From JALZKA01 sp963753385 (lineage in GTDB: Bacteria > Actinomycetota > Thermoleophilia > Solirubrobacterales > 70-9): a DNA stretch of 64,000 nt. Each line of letters begins with the position of its first letter. Within the stretch, counting starts at the first letter, position 1. The stretch covers positions 248,001 through 312,000 of the forward strand of contig CAVWCC010000010.1 of the NCBI GenBank assembly GCA_963753385.1, given 5' to 3'. Both the position numbers and the translations under genes were made by a program. This document shows positions 26,250 through 34,097 of this stretch, in pieces. Under the pieces are notes generated by a model. The model searched no databases, was not told the origin of the DNA, and was given only the letters and a program-made list of their open reading frames with translations.

Positions 26250-28232
26250 ATGGCTGTTGCGCAGGCGGTTCTGAGCGACGAACGCCGCGGTGTGCTCGAA
26301 GCGCTCTGCGACACGTTCATCCCACCGGTCGACGTCGAGACCGGCGATCCGATCGAGCGGGCGTTCATGGCCCGGGCCGCCTCCGACCTGGGGGTCGCAG
26401 CCAAGATCCAGGACCTGCTCTCGCAGGCGATGCTGCCCGAGGAGATCGAGGCGCTGGCTGGGCTGCTCGACGCGCTCGCCACGGAGGGGTTCGCCGATGC
26501 GCCGCTCGACGCGCGAACCCAGATCGTCCACGCCTTCCGCGACCAGGACCCGCAGGCCAAGCACGGACTGCATCAGCTCAAGGCGCTCACCTACCTGTTC
26601 TTCTACGCGCTCCCCGACGAGGTGGGGTCGAACCCGAACTGGGAGGCGATCGCCTATCCGGGCCCGAGCTCGCCGCCACCTTCGCCCGAGGCCGCGCCGA
26701 AGACGATCGCGGTCGAGAGCGTCAGCGGGAACTCGGCAACCCTCGAGTGCGATGTCTGCGTGGTCGGGTCCGGGGCCGGAGGTGCCGTGGTCGCCGCCGC
26801 ATGCGCGGCCGCGGGCAGGCGCGTCCTCGTGCTCGAGGCGGGCGGGTACCGCAACGAGGCCGACTTCAAGCAGCTCGAGCTGCCGGGCTACCTCGAGCTC
26901 TACTACGGCGGCGGCCTGGCTGCCTCCGAGTCCGGGTCGATCGCCGTCCTGGCGGGAGCCACCCTGGGCGGCGGCACCGTCGTCAACTACATGAACTGCG
27001 TACGCCCCCCGCAGCACGTCCTCGAGGAATGGGCGGCGCACGGCGTCGGCGGGCTCGACGATTCCGGGTTCGTCACCGACCATGTCGACGTCGTGCTCGA
27101 GCGGATCGGCGCGAACACCGAGGCGACGACCCAGAACGGAACCCACCGGCGCCTGATCGAGGCCTGCGACGCCCTGGGCTACGAGCACCGTCCGATCTGG
27201 CGCAACGCAACGCTCCACGACGATCCCGCGAATTGCGGCTACTGCCCGGCGGGCTGCCAGCACGGCTGCAAACGCTCGGCGATGAAGACGTGGCTCCAGG
27301 ACTGCTCGGACGCGGGCGGGCGGGCGATCGTGGGCGCGCACGCCGACCGGATCCTGACCGCCGACGGCCGGGCAACGGGGGTCGAGGCGACCGTCACCCA
27401 CGAGGACGGCACCACGACGGCGCTGCGGGTGGACGCGCCGACCGTGGTCGTGGCCTGCGGCTCCGTGGAATCACCGGCCCTGCTCCTGCGGAGCGGCATC
27501 GGCGGACCGGCGGTCGGCAAGAACCTCCGGCTCCACCCCGCGTACGTCGTGATGGGCGTCTATGACGAGCCGGTCGAGGGCTGGCGCGGGCAGATCCAAT
27601 CCGCCCTCTCCGACCACTTCTTCGACGTCGAGGACGGCTGCGGGTTCCTGATCGAGGCCACCGGAGTCTTCCCGGCGCTGCTCGGTGCCTCGTTCCCGTG
27701 GGAATCGGGCGAGGACTCGAAGCTCATCATGCAGAGCCTCCGCTGGCAGGCGCCGTTCATCACGGTGGCACGCGACCACGGCTCGGGCGAGGTCGTCCTC
27801 GACGCCCACGGGCGCGCCGTGGTGCGGTGGGAGCTCGACGACGAGGTCGACGCCCGCCTCGCGCGGCGCGCGAACCTCGAGCTCGCCCGCCTTCACGCGG
27901 CGGCCGGCGCGATCGAGATCTTCACCGCCCACGCTCGCGCGGTGCGATGGCGGCACGGCGAGGACTTCGACGGGTATCTGGATGGGGTCAACCGTGCCAG
28001 CTACGCGCCCAACGACATCGCCTGCTTCACCGCCCACCAGATGGGCTCCTGCAGGATGGGCTCGGACCCCGAGACCTCGGTCGCGGACGGCGACGGGCAG
28101 CTTCATGACGTGCGCGGCGTCTGGATCGGCGATGCGAGCGCGTTCCCAACCGCGCCGGGCGTCAACCCGATGGTGACGATCATGGCCCTCGCGCATCGGA
28201 CAGCGGGCAAGCTGGTCGCCGCCGGCTCGTAG
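26250..28232 (+). CDS. GMC oxidoreductase, long-chain-alcohol-oxidase-like
   Basis: This 660-residue flavoprotein has an N-terminal ~170-residue helical domain like gluconate dehydrogenase subunit 3 (LEALCDTFIPPVDVETGDP), then the FAD Rossmann motif VCVVGSGAGGAVVAAACA with LVLEAGG, a cysteine-rich segment GYCPAGCQHGCKRS shared with fatty-alcohol oxidases, and the GMC C-terminus HQMGSCRMGSDP and GVNPMVTIMALAHRT. Expected reaction: oxidation of a long-chain or hydrophobic alcohol. I set the start at ATG 26250, seven bases after GGGAGGAG. It forms an operon with the next two genes (5-bp gap). Confidence 0.88.
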   Translation: MAVAQAVLSDERRGVLEALCDTFIPPVDVETGDPIERAFMARAASDLGVAAKIQDLLSQAMLPEEIEALAGLLDALATEGFADAPLDARTQIVHAFRDQDPQAKHGLHQLKALTYLFFYALPDEVGSNPNWEAIAYPGPSSPPPSPEAAPKTIAVESVSGNSATLECDVCVVGSGAGGAVVAAACAAAGRRVLVLEAGGYRNEADFKQLELPGYLELYYGGGLAASESGSIAVLAGATLGGGTVVNYMNCVRPPQHVLEEWAAHGVGGLDDSGFVTDHVDVVLERIGANTEATTQNGTHRRLIEACDALGYEHRPIWRNATLHDDPANCGYCPAGCQHGCKRSAMKTWLQDCSDAGGRAIVGAHADRILTADGRATGVEATVTHEDGTTTALRVDAPTVVVACGSVESPALLLRSGIGGPAVGKNLRLHPAYVVMGVYDEPVEGWRGQIQSALSDHFFDVEDGCGFLIEATGVFPALLGASFPWESGEDSKLIMQSLRWQAPFITVARDHGSGEVVLDAHGRAVVRWELDDEVDARLARRANLELARLHAAAGAIEIFTAHARAVRWRHGEDFDGYLDGVNRASYAPNDIACFTAHQMGSCRMGSDPETSVADGDGQLHDVRGVWIGDASAFPTAPGVNPMVTIMALAHRTAGKLVAAGS

Positions 28233-28237
28233 CACCT

Positions 28238-29362
28238 GTGACCACCGCGATCGTCTCGGACCTGCACCTCGGAGCGGGCAACGACTCGGACATCCTGCGC
28301 CGCGAGGACGCGCGGGAGACGCTGCTCGAGGCGATCGGCGGCGTCGAGCGGCTGGTGCTCCTGGGCGACGTGATCGAGCTTCGCGACCGCCCACTCGCCG
28401 AGGCGTTCGAGCTGGCCGTCCCGGTGCTCCGCGAGCTGGCCGATGCTGCTGCCGGCGAGGTCGTGCTCGTTCCGGGGAATCACGACCATCGCCTCGTGAG
28501 CGGCTGGCTCGAGCAGCGCGCCCTCGCCGGCCGGCGGCCGCTCCGGCTGGCCGACCGTGCGCGGCTCGACACGTGGCCCGCGTCGGCGCTCCGCGACGCG
28601 CTCCGCGACGTCCCCCTGCGCCTGTCGTACCCAGGGGTCTGGGTCCGCGACGGCGTCTACGCTACCCACGGGCACTATCTCGACCGCCACCTCACAATCC
28701 CCACGTTCGAGCGCCTGGGACTCGGGCTGGTGGAGCGCACGCTCGGGCTGGCCCCTGCACTCCCGGACCCGCTCGACGCGCCAGGCCAGGCGCGCGAGCC
28801 CGATTCTCCGGACGACTACGAGCGCGTCACCGCTCCGATCTATGCGTTCCTGTTCGCGCTCGCCCAGGCGGGCGCGCTCAGCCGGCACCCGGGCGGGACG
28901 CCGTCGAAGCGGGTCTGGGACGCGCTCTCCGGTGGCGAGGGGACGGCGGGGAAGATCCGCGGCTGGCTCCTGGGCTCCGTCGCGCTCCCGGGCGCGGTCG
29001 GGGTCGCGAACCGGCTCGGCCTGGGCCCGGTGCGGGCCGACCTCTCGCCCGGGGCGATGACCAGGGCTGGGGTCAGCGCGATGGGCGAGGTGGTCGATCG
29101 CCTCAGGATCGATGCCCGGCACGTGATCTTCGGGCACACCCACCGCCGTGGCCCAATGCCCGGGGAGGACGATTGGCGCCACGGGGACGACGTGAAACTG
29201 TGGAACGCCGGGGGTTGGGTGCACAGCCCGAGCCTGCTCGGCACGCGCGCCGAGACGAGTCCGTACTGGCCCGGCACCGTGGTGTTCGTCGACGACGACG
29301 GGCCGCCCCGGCTCGAGCACCTGCTCGACGGCTGGACGCGAGAGGAGCTCGAGGGGCCGTGA
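28238..29362 (+). CDS. Calcineurin-like metallophosphoesterase
   Basis: This 374-residue phosphoesterase shows all five metal-binding blocks: DLHLG (residue ~8), GDVIE (~46), PGNHDHR (~81), THGHYLDRH (~148) and GHTHRRG (~305). Such enzymes use a binuclear metal centre to cleave phosphomono- or diesters; the substrate is unknown. A ~100-residue insertion separates the fourth and fifth blocks and contains a mildly hydrophobic helix. GTG at 28238 lies 5 bp behind the GMC gene and its stop overlaps the next gene. Confidence 0.88.
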   Translation: MTTAIVSDLHLGAGNDSDILRREDARETLLEAIGGVERLVLLGDVIELRDRPLAEAFELAVPVLRELADAAAGEVVLVPGNHDHRLVSGWLEQRALAGRRPLRLADRARLDTWPASALRDALRDVPLRLSYPGVWVRDGVYATHGHYLDRHLTIPTFERLGLGLVERTLGLAPALPDPLDAPGQAREPDSPDDYERVTAPIYAFLFALAQAGALSRHPGGTPSKRVWDALSGGEGTAGKIRGWLLGSVALPGAVGVANRLGLGPVRADLSPGAMTRAGVSAMGEVVDRLRIDARHVIFGHTHRRGPMPGEDDWRHGDDVKLWNAGGWVHSPSLLGTRAETSPYWPGTVVFVDDDGPPRLEHLLDGWTREELEGP

Positions 29363-29877
29363 GTGTTGAGCCGGCTTCCGGCAGCGCAACGCTCAGGGTC
29401 ATCGAGGAGGACGCCGAGCGCCTCGCCGGTGCGATCTACGGCACGATCGTCGTCACCGGTGTCCTGATCGCGACCGCGGGGGTCGGCGAGGGCGGCACGG
29501 TCGATGCCGTACGAGCCGCCGGCTACGCGGTCGTCACCACCGTCGTGTTCTGGCTCGCCCACGGCTGGTCGCTCGCGTTGGGGCGCCGGCTGGCCGGCGC
29601 GTCCCGCACTGGCGTCGGCGCTGCACTTCGCCGCGAATGGCCGATGGTGCTGTCGGTCGTGCCGCCGATCGCCGTCATGGCGGTCGCGGCGCTTCTTGGC
29701 GCCGACGACGACGAGGCGATTAGCGCCGCCGTTTGGGGCAGCGTCGCGATCCTGGCCGCGATCGGGGGCGGCGTGGCCCACCGCGAGAACGCGTCAGCCG
29801 GCCAGATCGTCCTCGCGGCGCTCAGTTCGGCCGCGCTCGGAGGCCTCATGGTCCTCCTCAAGGTCCTGGTGCACTGA
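29359..29877 (+). CDS. Small integral membrane protein
   Basis: This 172-residue protein has about four hydrophobic helices: IYGTIVVTGVLIATAGV, VVTTVVFWLAHGWSLALG, VLSVVPPIAVMAVAALLGA and a C-terminal pair (VWGSVAILAAIGGGVAH, IVLAALSSAALGGLMVLLKV). The GWSLALGRRL motif after helix two resembles actinobacterial membrane proteins of unknown function. GTG at 29359 overlaps the phosphoesterase stop by 4 bp, so the two are translationally coupled. No function is assigned. Confidence 0.8.
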   Translation: MSVEPASGSATLRVIEEDAERLAGAIYGTIVVTGVLIATAGVGEGGTVDAVRAAGYAVVTTVVFWLAHGWSLALGRRLAGASRTGVGAALRREWPMVLSVVPPIAVMAVAALLGADDDEAISAAVWGSVAILAAIGGGVAHRENASAGQIVLAALSSAALGGLMVLLKVLVH

Positions 29878-29882
29878 CCGGG

Positions 29883-30365
29883 TCAATGCCGCGCGTCGCG
29901 GCCACGAAGCAGCCCGAGCGCGTGCTCGAGGGACGGGGTGATCGCGGCCCCCGCCTGCTCGATCGCGTTCGGATTGCCCGGGAAGTTCAGGATCAAGGTG
30001 CGCCGGCGGGTGCCGGCGATCCCGCGCGAGAGGAACCAATGGTCGGGCACGTGCTCGCGTGATGCCAGGCGCATCGCCTCGGCGAAGCCGGGGGCCTCAC
30101 GGTCGATCACGTCGCGCGTCGCCTCGGGCGTCACGTCATCAGCGGACAGGCCCGTGCCACCCGTGGTGACGATCAGGTCGCACCTCTCCTCGTCCGCGTA
30201 GAAGCGAAGCCGGCCCGCGATCAGCTCACGCTCGTCCGGGATGAGCTCGACCGCCATGACATCGCAGCCCGCGGCCTCGAGCAGCTCGCGTAGCCTCGGC
30301 CCCGAGACGTCCTCGCCGTCGCCCGCCGATTTCGAGGTCGAGACGGTGATCACGGCCGCTCTCAT
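29883..30365 (-). CDS. moaB: MoaB/Mog family molybdopterin adenylyltransferase
   Basis: This 160-residue MoaB/Mog protein adenylylates molybdopterin before molybdate insertion by MoeA. Signature residues are visible: AAVITVSTSKSAG at the start, LIVTTGGTGLSADDVTPEAT (nucleotide/MPT site) and LILNFPGNPNAIEQA. ATG at 30365 overlaps the moaC stop by 4 bp. It is the last gene of a moeA-moaX-moaC-moaB operon reading leftwards. Confidence 0.93.
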   Translation of the reverse strand: MRAAVITVSTSKSAGDGEDVSGPRLRELLEAAGCDVMAVELIPDERELIAGRLRFYADEERCDLIVTTGGTGLSADDVTPEATRDVIDREAPGFAEAMRLASREHVPDHWFLSRGIAGTRRRTLILNFPGNPNAIEQAGAAITPSLEHALGLLRGRDARH

Positions 30366-30904
30366 TCGGGTACCCGCCGCCACTCCCCGCTTCGCCCGCC
30401 GCTCTTGGAGAGCAGGGCGACGCGCTCGATCTCGACTCCCCGCTCGATGCCCTTGACCATGTCGTAGACGGTAAGGGCAGCGACCGAGCACGCGGCCATC
30501 GCTTCGAGCTCGACCCCGGTCCGGTCGACCGTCCGCGCCTCGCCCGTGAGCACGACGATCCCGTCGGCTGCGTCGATCTTGGCGCGGACGTCAACGAACG
30601 TCAGGGGCAGGGGATGCGCCAGGGGGACCAACTCGGCCGTGCGCTTGGCCGCCTGGATCCCGGCGATCCTGGCGGTTCCGATCACGTCGCCCTTCGGCGC
30701 GTCGCCACGCTCGACGGCCGCCGCGGCATCGGGGCTCATCCGCACGCGGGCCTCGGCGACGGCGACCCGCTCGCTCACGTCCTTGGCTCCCACGTCGACC
30801 ATCCGCGCGGCGCCGTCCTCGTCGAGATGCGTAAGGCGTTCGCTCACCCCCGTTGGTTCGCGCTCCGCCTCGATTCGGTTCCCTTTTTCGTGCTCCGCGC
30901 TCAC
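30362..30904 (-). CDS. moaC: Cyclic pyranopterin monophosphate synthase MoaC
   Basis: This 180-residue MoaC converts the MoaA product, 3',8-cyclo-GTP, into cyclic pyranopterin monophosphate. Family motifs are clear: MVDVGAKDVSERVAVAEA, AGIQAAKRTAELVPLAHPLP (substrate-binding histidine) and GVELEAMAACSVAALTVYDM. An unusual ~28-residue charged N-terminal extension precedes LTHLDEDGAA. The start GTG at 30904 overlaps the stop of the MoaD-MoaE gene. Confidence 0.95.
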   Translation of the reverse strand: MSAEHEKGNRIEAEREPTGVSERLTHLDEDGAARMVDVGAKDVSERVAVAEARVRMSPDAAAAVERGDAPKGDVIGTARIAGIQAAKRTAELVPLAHPLPLTFVDVRAKIDAADGIVVLTGEARTVDRTGVELEAMAACSVAALTVYDMVKGIERGVEIERVALLSKSGGRSGEWRRVPE

Positions 30905-31548
30905 GGTAGCGCCCCCTCGACCCAGTGCTCGCCGCCGTCCGCGATCTCCTTCTTCCAGATCGGCGCTTCCGCCTTGATCCGGTCGATCGCCTCGCGCGCG
31001 CCGGCGAAGGCCTCTCCCCGGTGCGCCGCCGAAACCGCCACGATCACGCTCGGCTCGCCGAGCGGCACCTCGCCGACCCGGTGCTCGGCGGCGACCGCTC
31101 GAAGTCCATGGCGCTCCGCGCAGTCGCGCAGGATCGCCTCGAGCCGCGGCTCGGCCATCTCGGCGTACGCCTCGTATTCGAGGAGGTCGACCTCGCGGGT
31201 CACTCCCTGGAAGGTGACGATTGCGCCCGCCGCCGGGTCGCCGACAAAAGCCACGAGCCCGGCGAGGTCGAGGGGCTCGGCGCTCACGCGGGCGCGGACC
31301 ACCCTTGCGACGTCGTCGGCACCGCCCGAGACCGGCGGGATCGCGGCAAGCTCGTCACCGGGGGAGATCCGGGCGGAGTCGTCTGCGTACTCGCGGTTCA
31401 CCGCGACCCGGAAAGGCATCTTGCCGGCCACCGGCGCCAGCGCGCTGACCGCGTCGGCGACCGTTGCCCCGTCCTCGAGCTCCAGCTCGATGGAGTCGGC
31501 GCCGGCGCGCTCTCGCAGCACGGCGAACAGGCGTACCTGCACTCTCAT
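30901..31548 (-). CDS. moaX: MoaD-MoaE fusion (molybdopterin synthase, MoaX-like)
   Basis: The two subunits of molybdopterin synthase are joined in one 215-residue chain. Residues 1-76 are MoaD (MRVQVRLFAVLRERAG to AAIPPVSGG); residues 77-215 are MoaE (VTFQGVTREVDLLEYEAYAE, HRVGEVPLGEPSVIVAVSAA, APIWKKEIADGGEHWVEGA). The MoaD diglycine, whose C-terminal thiocarboxylate donates sulphur, is internal (SGG-ADD). As in mycobacterial MoaX, the chain must be cut after Gly-Gly to be active; the protease is unknown here. It lies 11 bp behind moeA. Confidence 0.92.
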   Translation of the reverse strand: MRVQVRLFAVLRERAGADSIELELEDGATVADAVSALAPVAGKMPFRVAVNREYADDSARISPGDELAAIPPVSGGADDVARVVRARVSAEPLDLAGLVAFVGDPAAGAIVTFQGVTREVDLLEYEAYAEMAEPRLEAILRDCAERHGLRAVAAEHRVGEVPLGEPSVIVAVSAAHRGEAFAGAREAIDRIKAEAPIWKKEIADGGEHWVEGALP

Positions 31549-31559
31549 CAGCTCCGATG

Positions 31560-32795
31560 CTAGACCGGAAGCAGCTCGACCGGCACGCGATCGCCCGCCC
31601 GGGCAGGCTCGGGCCCGGCCTCGACCACGGCCAGCGCGTCGGCGTCGAGCATCGACGTGAGCACGTGCGAGCCCTGGGGGCCGGTCGGCGTCGCGGCCCA
31701 GCCCGAGTCGGTGAGCTCGAGCGCGCAGCGGATGGCCTGGTCACGCGCGGGCAATCGCGGGACGTCGGCGGTGAGCATCGCCGTCGCGCTGTCGACCGTC
31801 TCCGGCGCGCCGACGAGCGCCCGCAGCGCGGGGCGCACGAAGAGCACGAAGGTGACGAACGCCGACACCGGGTTGCCGGGCAGCCCGAACGCCAGCCCAC
31901 CGCCGGACGCGGGCGGGCCACCCCGCGTCCCGAACCATGTCGGCCGCCCCGGCCGAAGTGCGACACCCCAGAACGCCTGCTCGGCGCCGAGCTCCGCAAG
32001 CGCCGCCTTGACGTGGTCGTGCTCGCCCACGGAGACGCCGCCGCAAACGACCGTGACGTCCGCGGCGAGCGCCCGCTCGAGCGCGTCGCGGGTCGCTCCG
32101 GCCTCGTCCGGGCAGCGCTCGACCGAGACGACCTCGGCGCCCGCGTTCCGGGCCAGCGCCGGGATGGTATGGGCGTTCGAGTTGCGGACCCCGCCCGGGC
32201 GCATCGGCTCCTCGGGGCCGAGCAGCTCGTCACCGGTGCAGACCAGCGCGAGCCGGGGGCGCCGGGCGCACGAGGGCTCGGGCACCGCGAGCGACGCCAG
32301 CACTCCGAGCTCGGCGGCGCCGAGGAACGTGCCGGCCTCCAGGACCGTGGCGCCAGCCCGGACATCGTCCCCGGCCCGCCGGATGTCGCGCCCGGGGCCA
32401 ACGGCGACCTCGAACTCGATCGCCCCTTCCCGCTCGACGGCCTCCTCGAGCCGCACGACCGAGTCGGCGCCATCCGGGAGGACGCCTCCGGTCGAGATTC
32501 CGAACGCCTCGCCGGGTTCGAGCGCCCGTGAGGCCGGTGAGCCGGCTCGTGACTCGTCAGCGATGCGGAGCCTGACCGGCGACCCGGGGGCGGCCCCCGA
32601 CGTGTCGGCCGCCAGCACCGCGAAGCCATCCATCGCCGAGTTGTCGAAGCCGGGCACGTCCTCCGGCGCGACCGCACTGGTCGCGAGTACCCGGCCCAGC
32701 GCGTCGTCGAGCCGCACCGCCTCGGCCGCCAGCGGCTCGCCCACGCGGACGAGGACCGCTTTCCGAGCTTCCGCCACAGAGATCAACTCAGCCAC
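31560..32795 (-). CDS. moeA: Molybdopterin molybdenumtransferase MoeA
   Basis: This 411-residue MoeA inserts molybdate into adenylylated molybdopterin. Diagnostic segments: VPGFDNSAMDGFAVLAADTS, GEAFGISTGGVLPDGADSVV, LALVCTGDELLGPEE, VVCGGVSVGEHDHVKAAL and FGLPGNPVSAFVTF. The start is GTG at 32795 (VAELISVAEARKAV). First gene of the leftward moco operon, it is divergent from mobA across a ~96-bp region with a large inverted repeat. Confidence 0.94.
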   Translation of the reverse strand: MAELISVAEARKAVLVRVGEPLAAEAVRLDDALGRVLATSAVAPEDVPGFDNSAMDGFAVLAADTSGAAPGSPVRLRIADESRAGSPASRALEPGEAFGISTGGVLPDGADSVVRLEEAVEREGAIEFEVAVGPGRDIRRAGDDVRAGATVLEAGTFLGAAELGVLASLAVPEPSCARRPRLALVCTGDELLGPEEPMRPGGVRNSNAHTIPALARNAGAEVVSVERCPDEAGATRDALERALAADVTVVCGGVSVGEHDHVKAALAELGAEQAFWGVALRPGRPTWFGTRGGPPASGGGLAFGLPGNPVSAFVTFVLFVRPALRALVGAPETVDSATAMLTADVPRLPARDQAIRCALELTDSGWAATPTGPQGSHVLTSMLDADALAVVEAGPEPARAGDRVPVELLPV

Positions 32796-32817
32796 GATCG
32801 GCCACCCTACCCCCGGC

Positions 32818-32861
32818 GAACGTCCCTCACGGGGGTGCATAGCGCGCCGCGAGGGACGTTC
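32818..32861. repeat. Inverted repeat in moeA-mobA divergent promoter region
   Basis: GAACGTCCCTC and GAGGGACGTTC are perfect 11-bp complements separated by 22 bp. The repeat sits between the divergent moeA and mobA starts (22 bp from moeA, 30 bp from mobA), so a dimeric regulator could control both directions. No terminator-like T-run follows. Confidence 0.65.
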
Positions 32862-32891
32862 ACCGCTGCGAAGGGGCAGTACGGTCACCGA

Positions 32892-33455
32892 GTGACCGCG
32901 GAGGCGAAGCCACTTGGTGCGGTGCTCGCCGGTGGTGCGGGGAGCCGGCTCGGCGGGTCGAAGGCGACCGTCGAGCTTGCGGGGCGGCCGCTGATCTCGT
33001 ACTCGCTCGCCGCCTTCGCGGAGGCCGGGATCGAAGCCGTTGTGGTCGCCAAGACAGACACCGAGCTGCCGCCGCTCGCCGTCCCCGCCGTCACCGAGCC
33101 CGGCGATCCAGTCCACCCGCTACTCGGCATGATCACTGCGCTTGAGCATGCGGCGGGCCGCCCAGTGGTCACCTGCCCCTGCGACACCCCGTTCGTCACG
33201 GCGGCCCTGCTCACACAGCTTGCCACCGCGACAGTTACCGCTGCGGCCCATGACGGCCGTCGCCTCCACCCCCTCATCGCCCACTTGCAGGCTGCGGCAC
33301 TCGAGCCGCTGCGTGAGGCACTCCAGGCGAGAAGATCCGCGACGGGTGCGATTGAAGCACTCGGCGCGGAGTTGATCCGAACCGACGAGCGCACCGCCTT
33401 CAACATCAACACGCCGGCCGACCTCGAAGCGGCAACCGCAAGCCTCCGGGGCTAG
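32892..33455 (+). CDS. mobA: Molybdenum cofactor guanylyltransferase MobA
   Basis: This 187-residue nucleotidyltransferase joins GMP to molybdopterin to make the MGD cofactor needed by the bis-MGD enzymes nearby. Motifs: LAGGAGSRLGGSKATVELAG (nucleotide loop with catalytic lysine), TCPCDTPFV (metal-binding aspartate) and FNINTPADLEAA. The start is GTG at 32892; the frame is open upstream into the inverted repeat without homology. It is followed 9 bp later by a methyltransferase gene. Confidence 0.92.
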   Translation: MTAEAKPLGAVLAGGAGSRLGGSKATVELAGRPLISYSLAAFAEAGIEAVVVAKTDTELPPLAVPAVTEPGDPVHPLLGMITALEHAAGRPVVTCPCDTPFVTAALLTQLATATVTAAAHDGRRLHPLIAHLQAAALEPLREALQARRSATGAIEALGAELIRTDERTAFNINTPADLEAATASLRG

Positions 33456-33464
33456 GCTGCGGCC

Positions 33465-34091
33465 GTGGCCGGCCACCGGATCTTCGCCGCGGTCTACGAC
33501 CGCCTCCTCCAGGAGAGCGAGCGAAAGGGCCTCGGCGATCTGCGCTCGGAGCTCTTGTCCGGCGCGGCGGGCCGGACGCTCGAGATCGGCGCCGGCACGG
33601 GCTTGAACCTCGAGCACTACCCGCTCGCAGTCACGCGGCTGGTCCTGACCGAGCCCGATCCGCACATGGCGAAGCGCCTCCGTAGCCGGCTCAGCGAGAT
33701 CACGCCGGTTGCGCCCACCGAGGTCGTCGAGGCGGGCGCCGAGGAACTTCCGTTTGACCACACGAGCTTCGACACGGTCGTCTCGACGCTCACTCTATGC
33801 ACGGTGGCCGACCCCGAGCAGGCTGCCACCGAGGCAAAGCGCGTGCTTCGACCCGACGGCCGCTTCCTGTTCATCGAACACGTGCGCGACGAGGATGGAA
33901 CCGGGCGCGCCCGCTGGCAGGACCGCCTCGAGCGGCCGTGGGGATGGATCGCAGGCGGCTGCCACCCGAACCGCGACACCGGGAAGCTCCTGGCCCAAAC
34001 GTTCACGGCGGTCGAGTCGAACGCCGCCGAGTTCCCGGGATCCGGCACGGCGCTCGTCAACCCGGTGATCACGGGCAGCGCCCGTCCCTAA
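33465..34091 (+). CDS. Class I SAM-dependent methyltransferase
   Basis: This 208-residue protein has a Rossmann-type methyltransferase fold: motif I LEIGAGTGLNLEHYP, acidic motif LTEPDPHMAKRL, post-I EAGAEELPFDHTSFDTVVST and KRVLRPDGRFLFIEHVRDED. It resembles the UbiE/Methyltransf_11 group acting on small lipophilic or phospholipid substrates. C-terminal CHPNRDTG is shared with thiol-methyltransferase-like relatives. GTG at 33465; probably co-transcribed with mobA. A moco-related role is not indicated. Confidence 0.87.
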   Translation: MAGHRIFAAVYDRLLQESERKGLGDLRSELLSGAAGRTLEIGAGTGLNLEHYPLAVTRLVLTEPDPHMAKRLRSRLSEITPVAPTEVVEAGAEELPFDHTSFDTVVSTLTLCTVADPEQAATEAKRVLRPDGRFLFIEHVRDEDGTGRARWQDRLERPWGWIAGGCHPNRDTGKLLAQTFTAVESNAAEFPGSGTALVNPVITGSARP

Positions 34092-34097
34092 GGCGCC

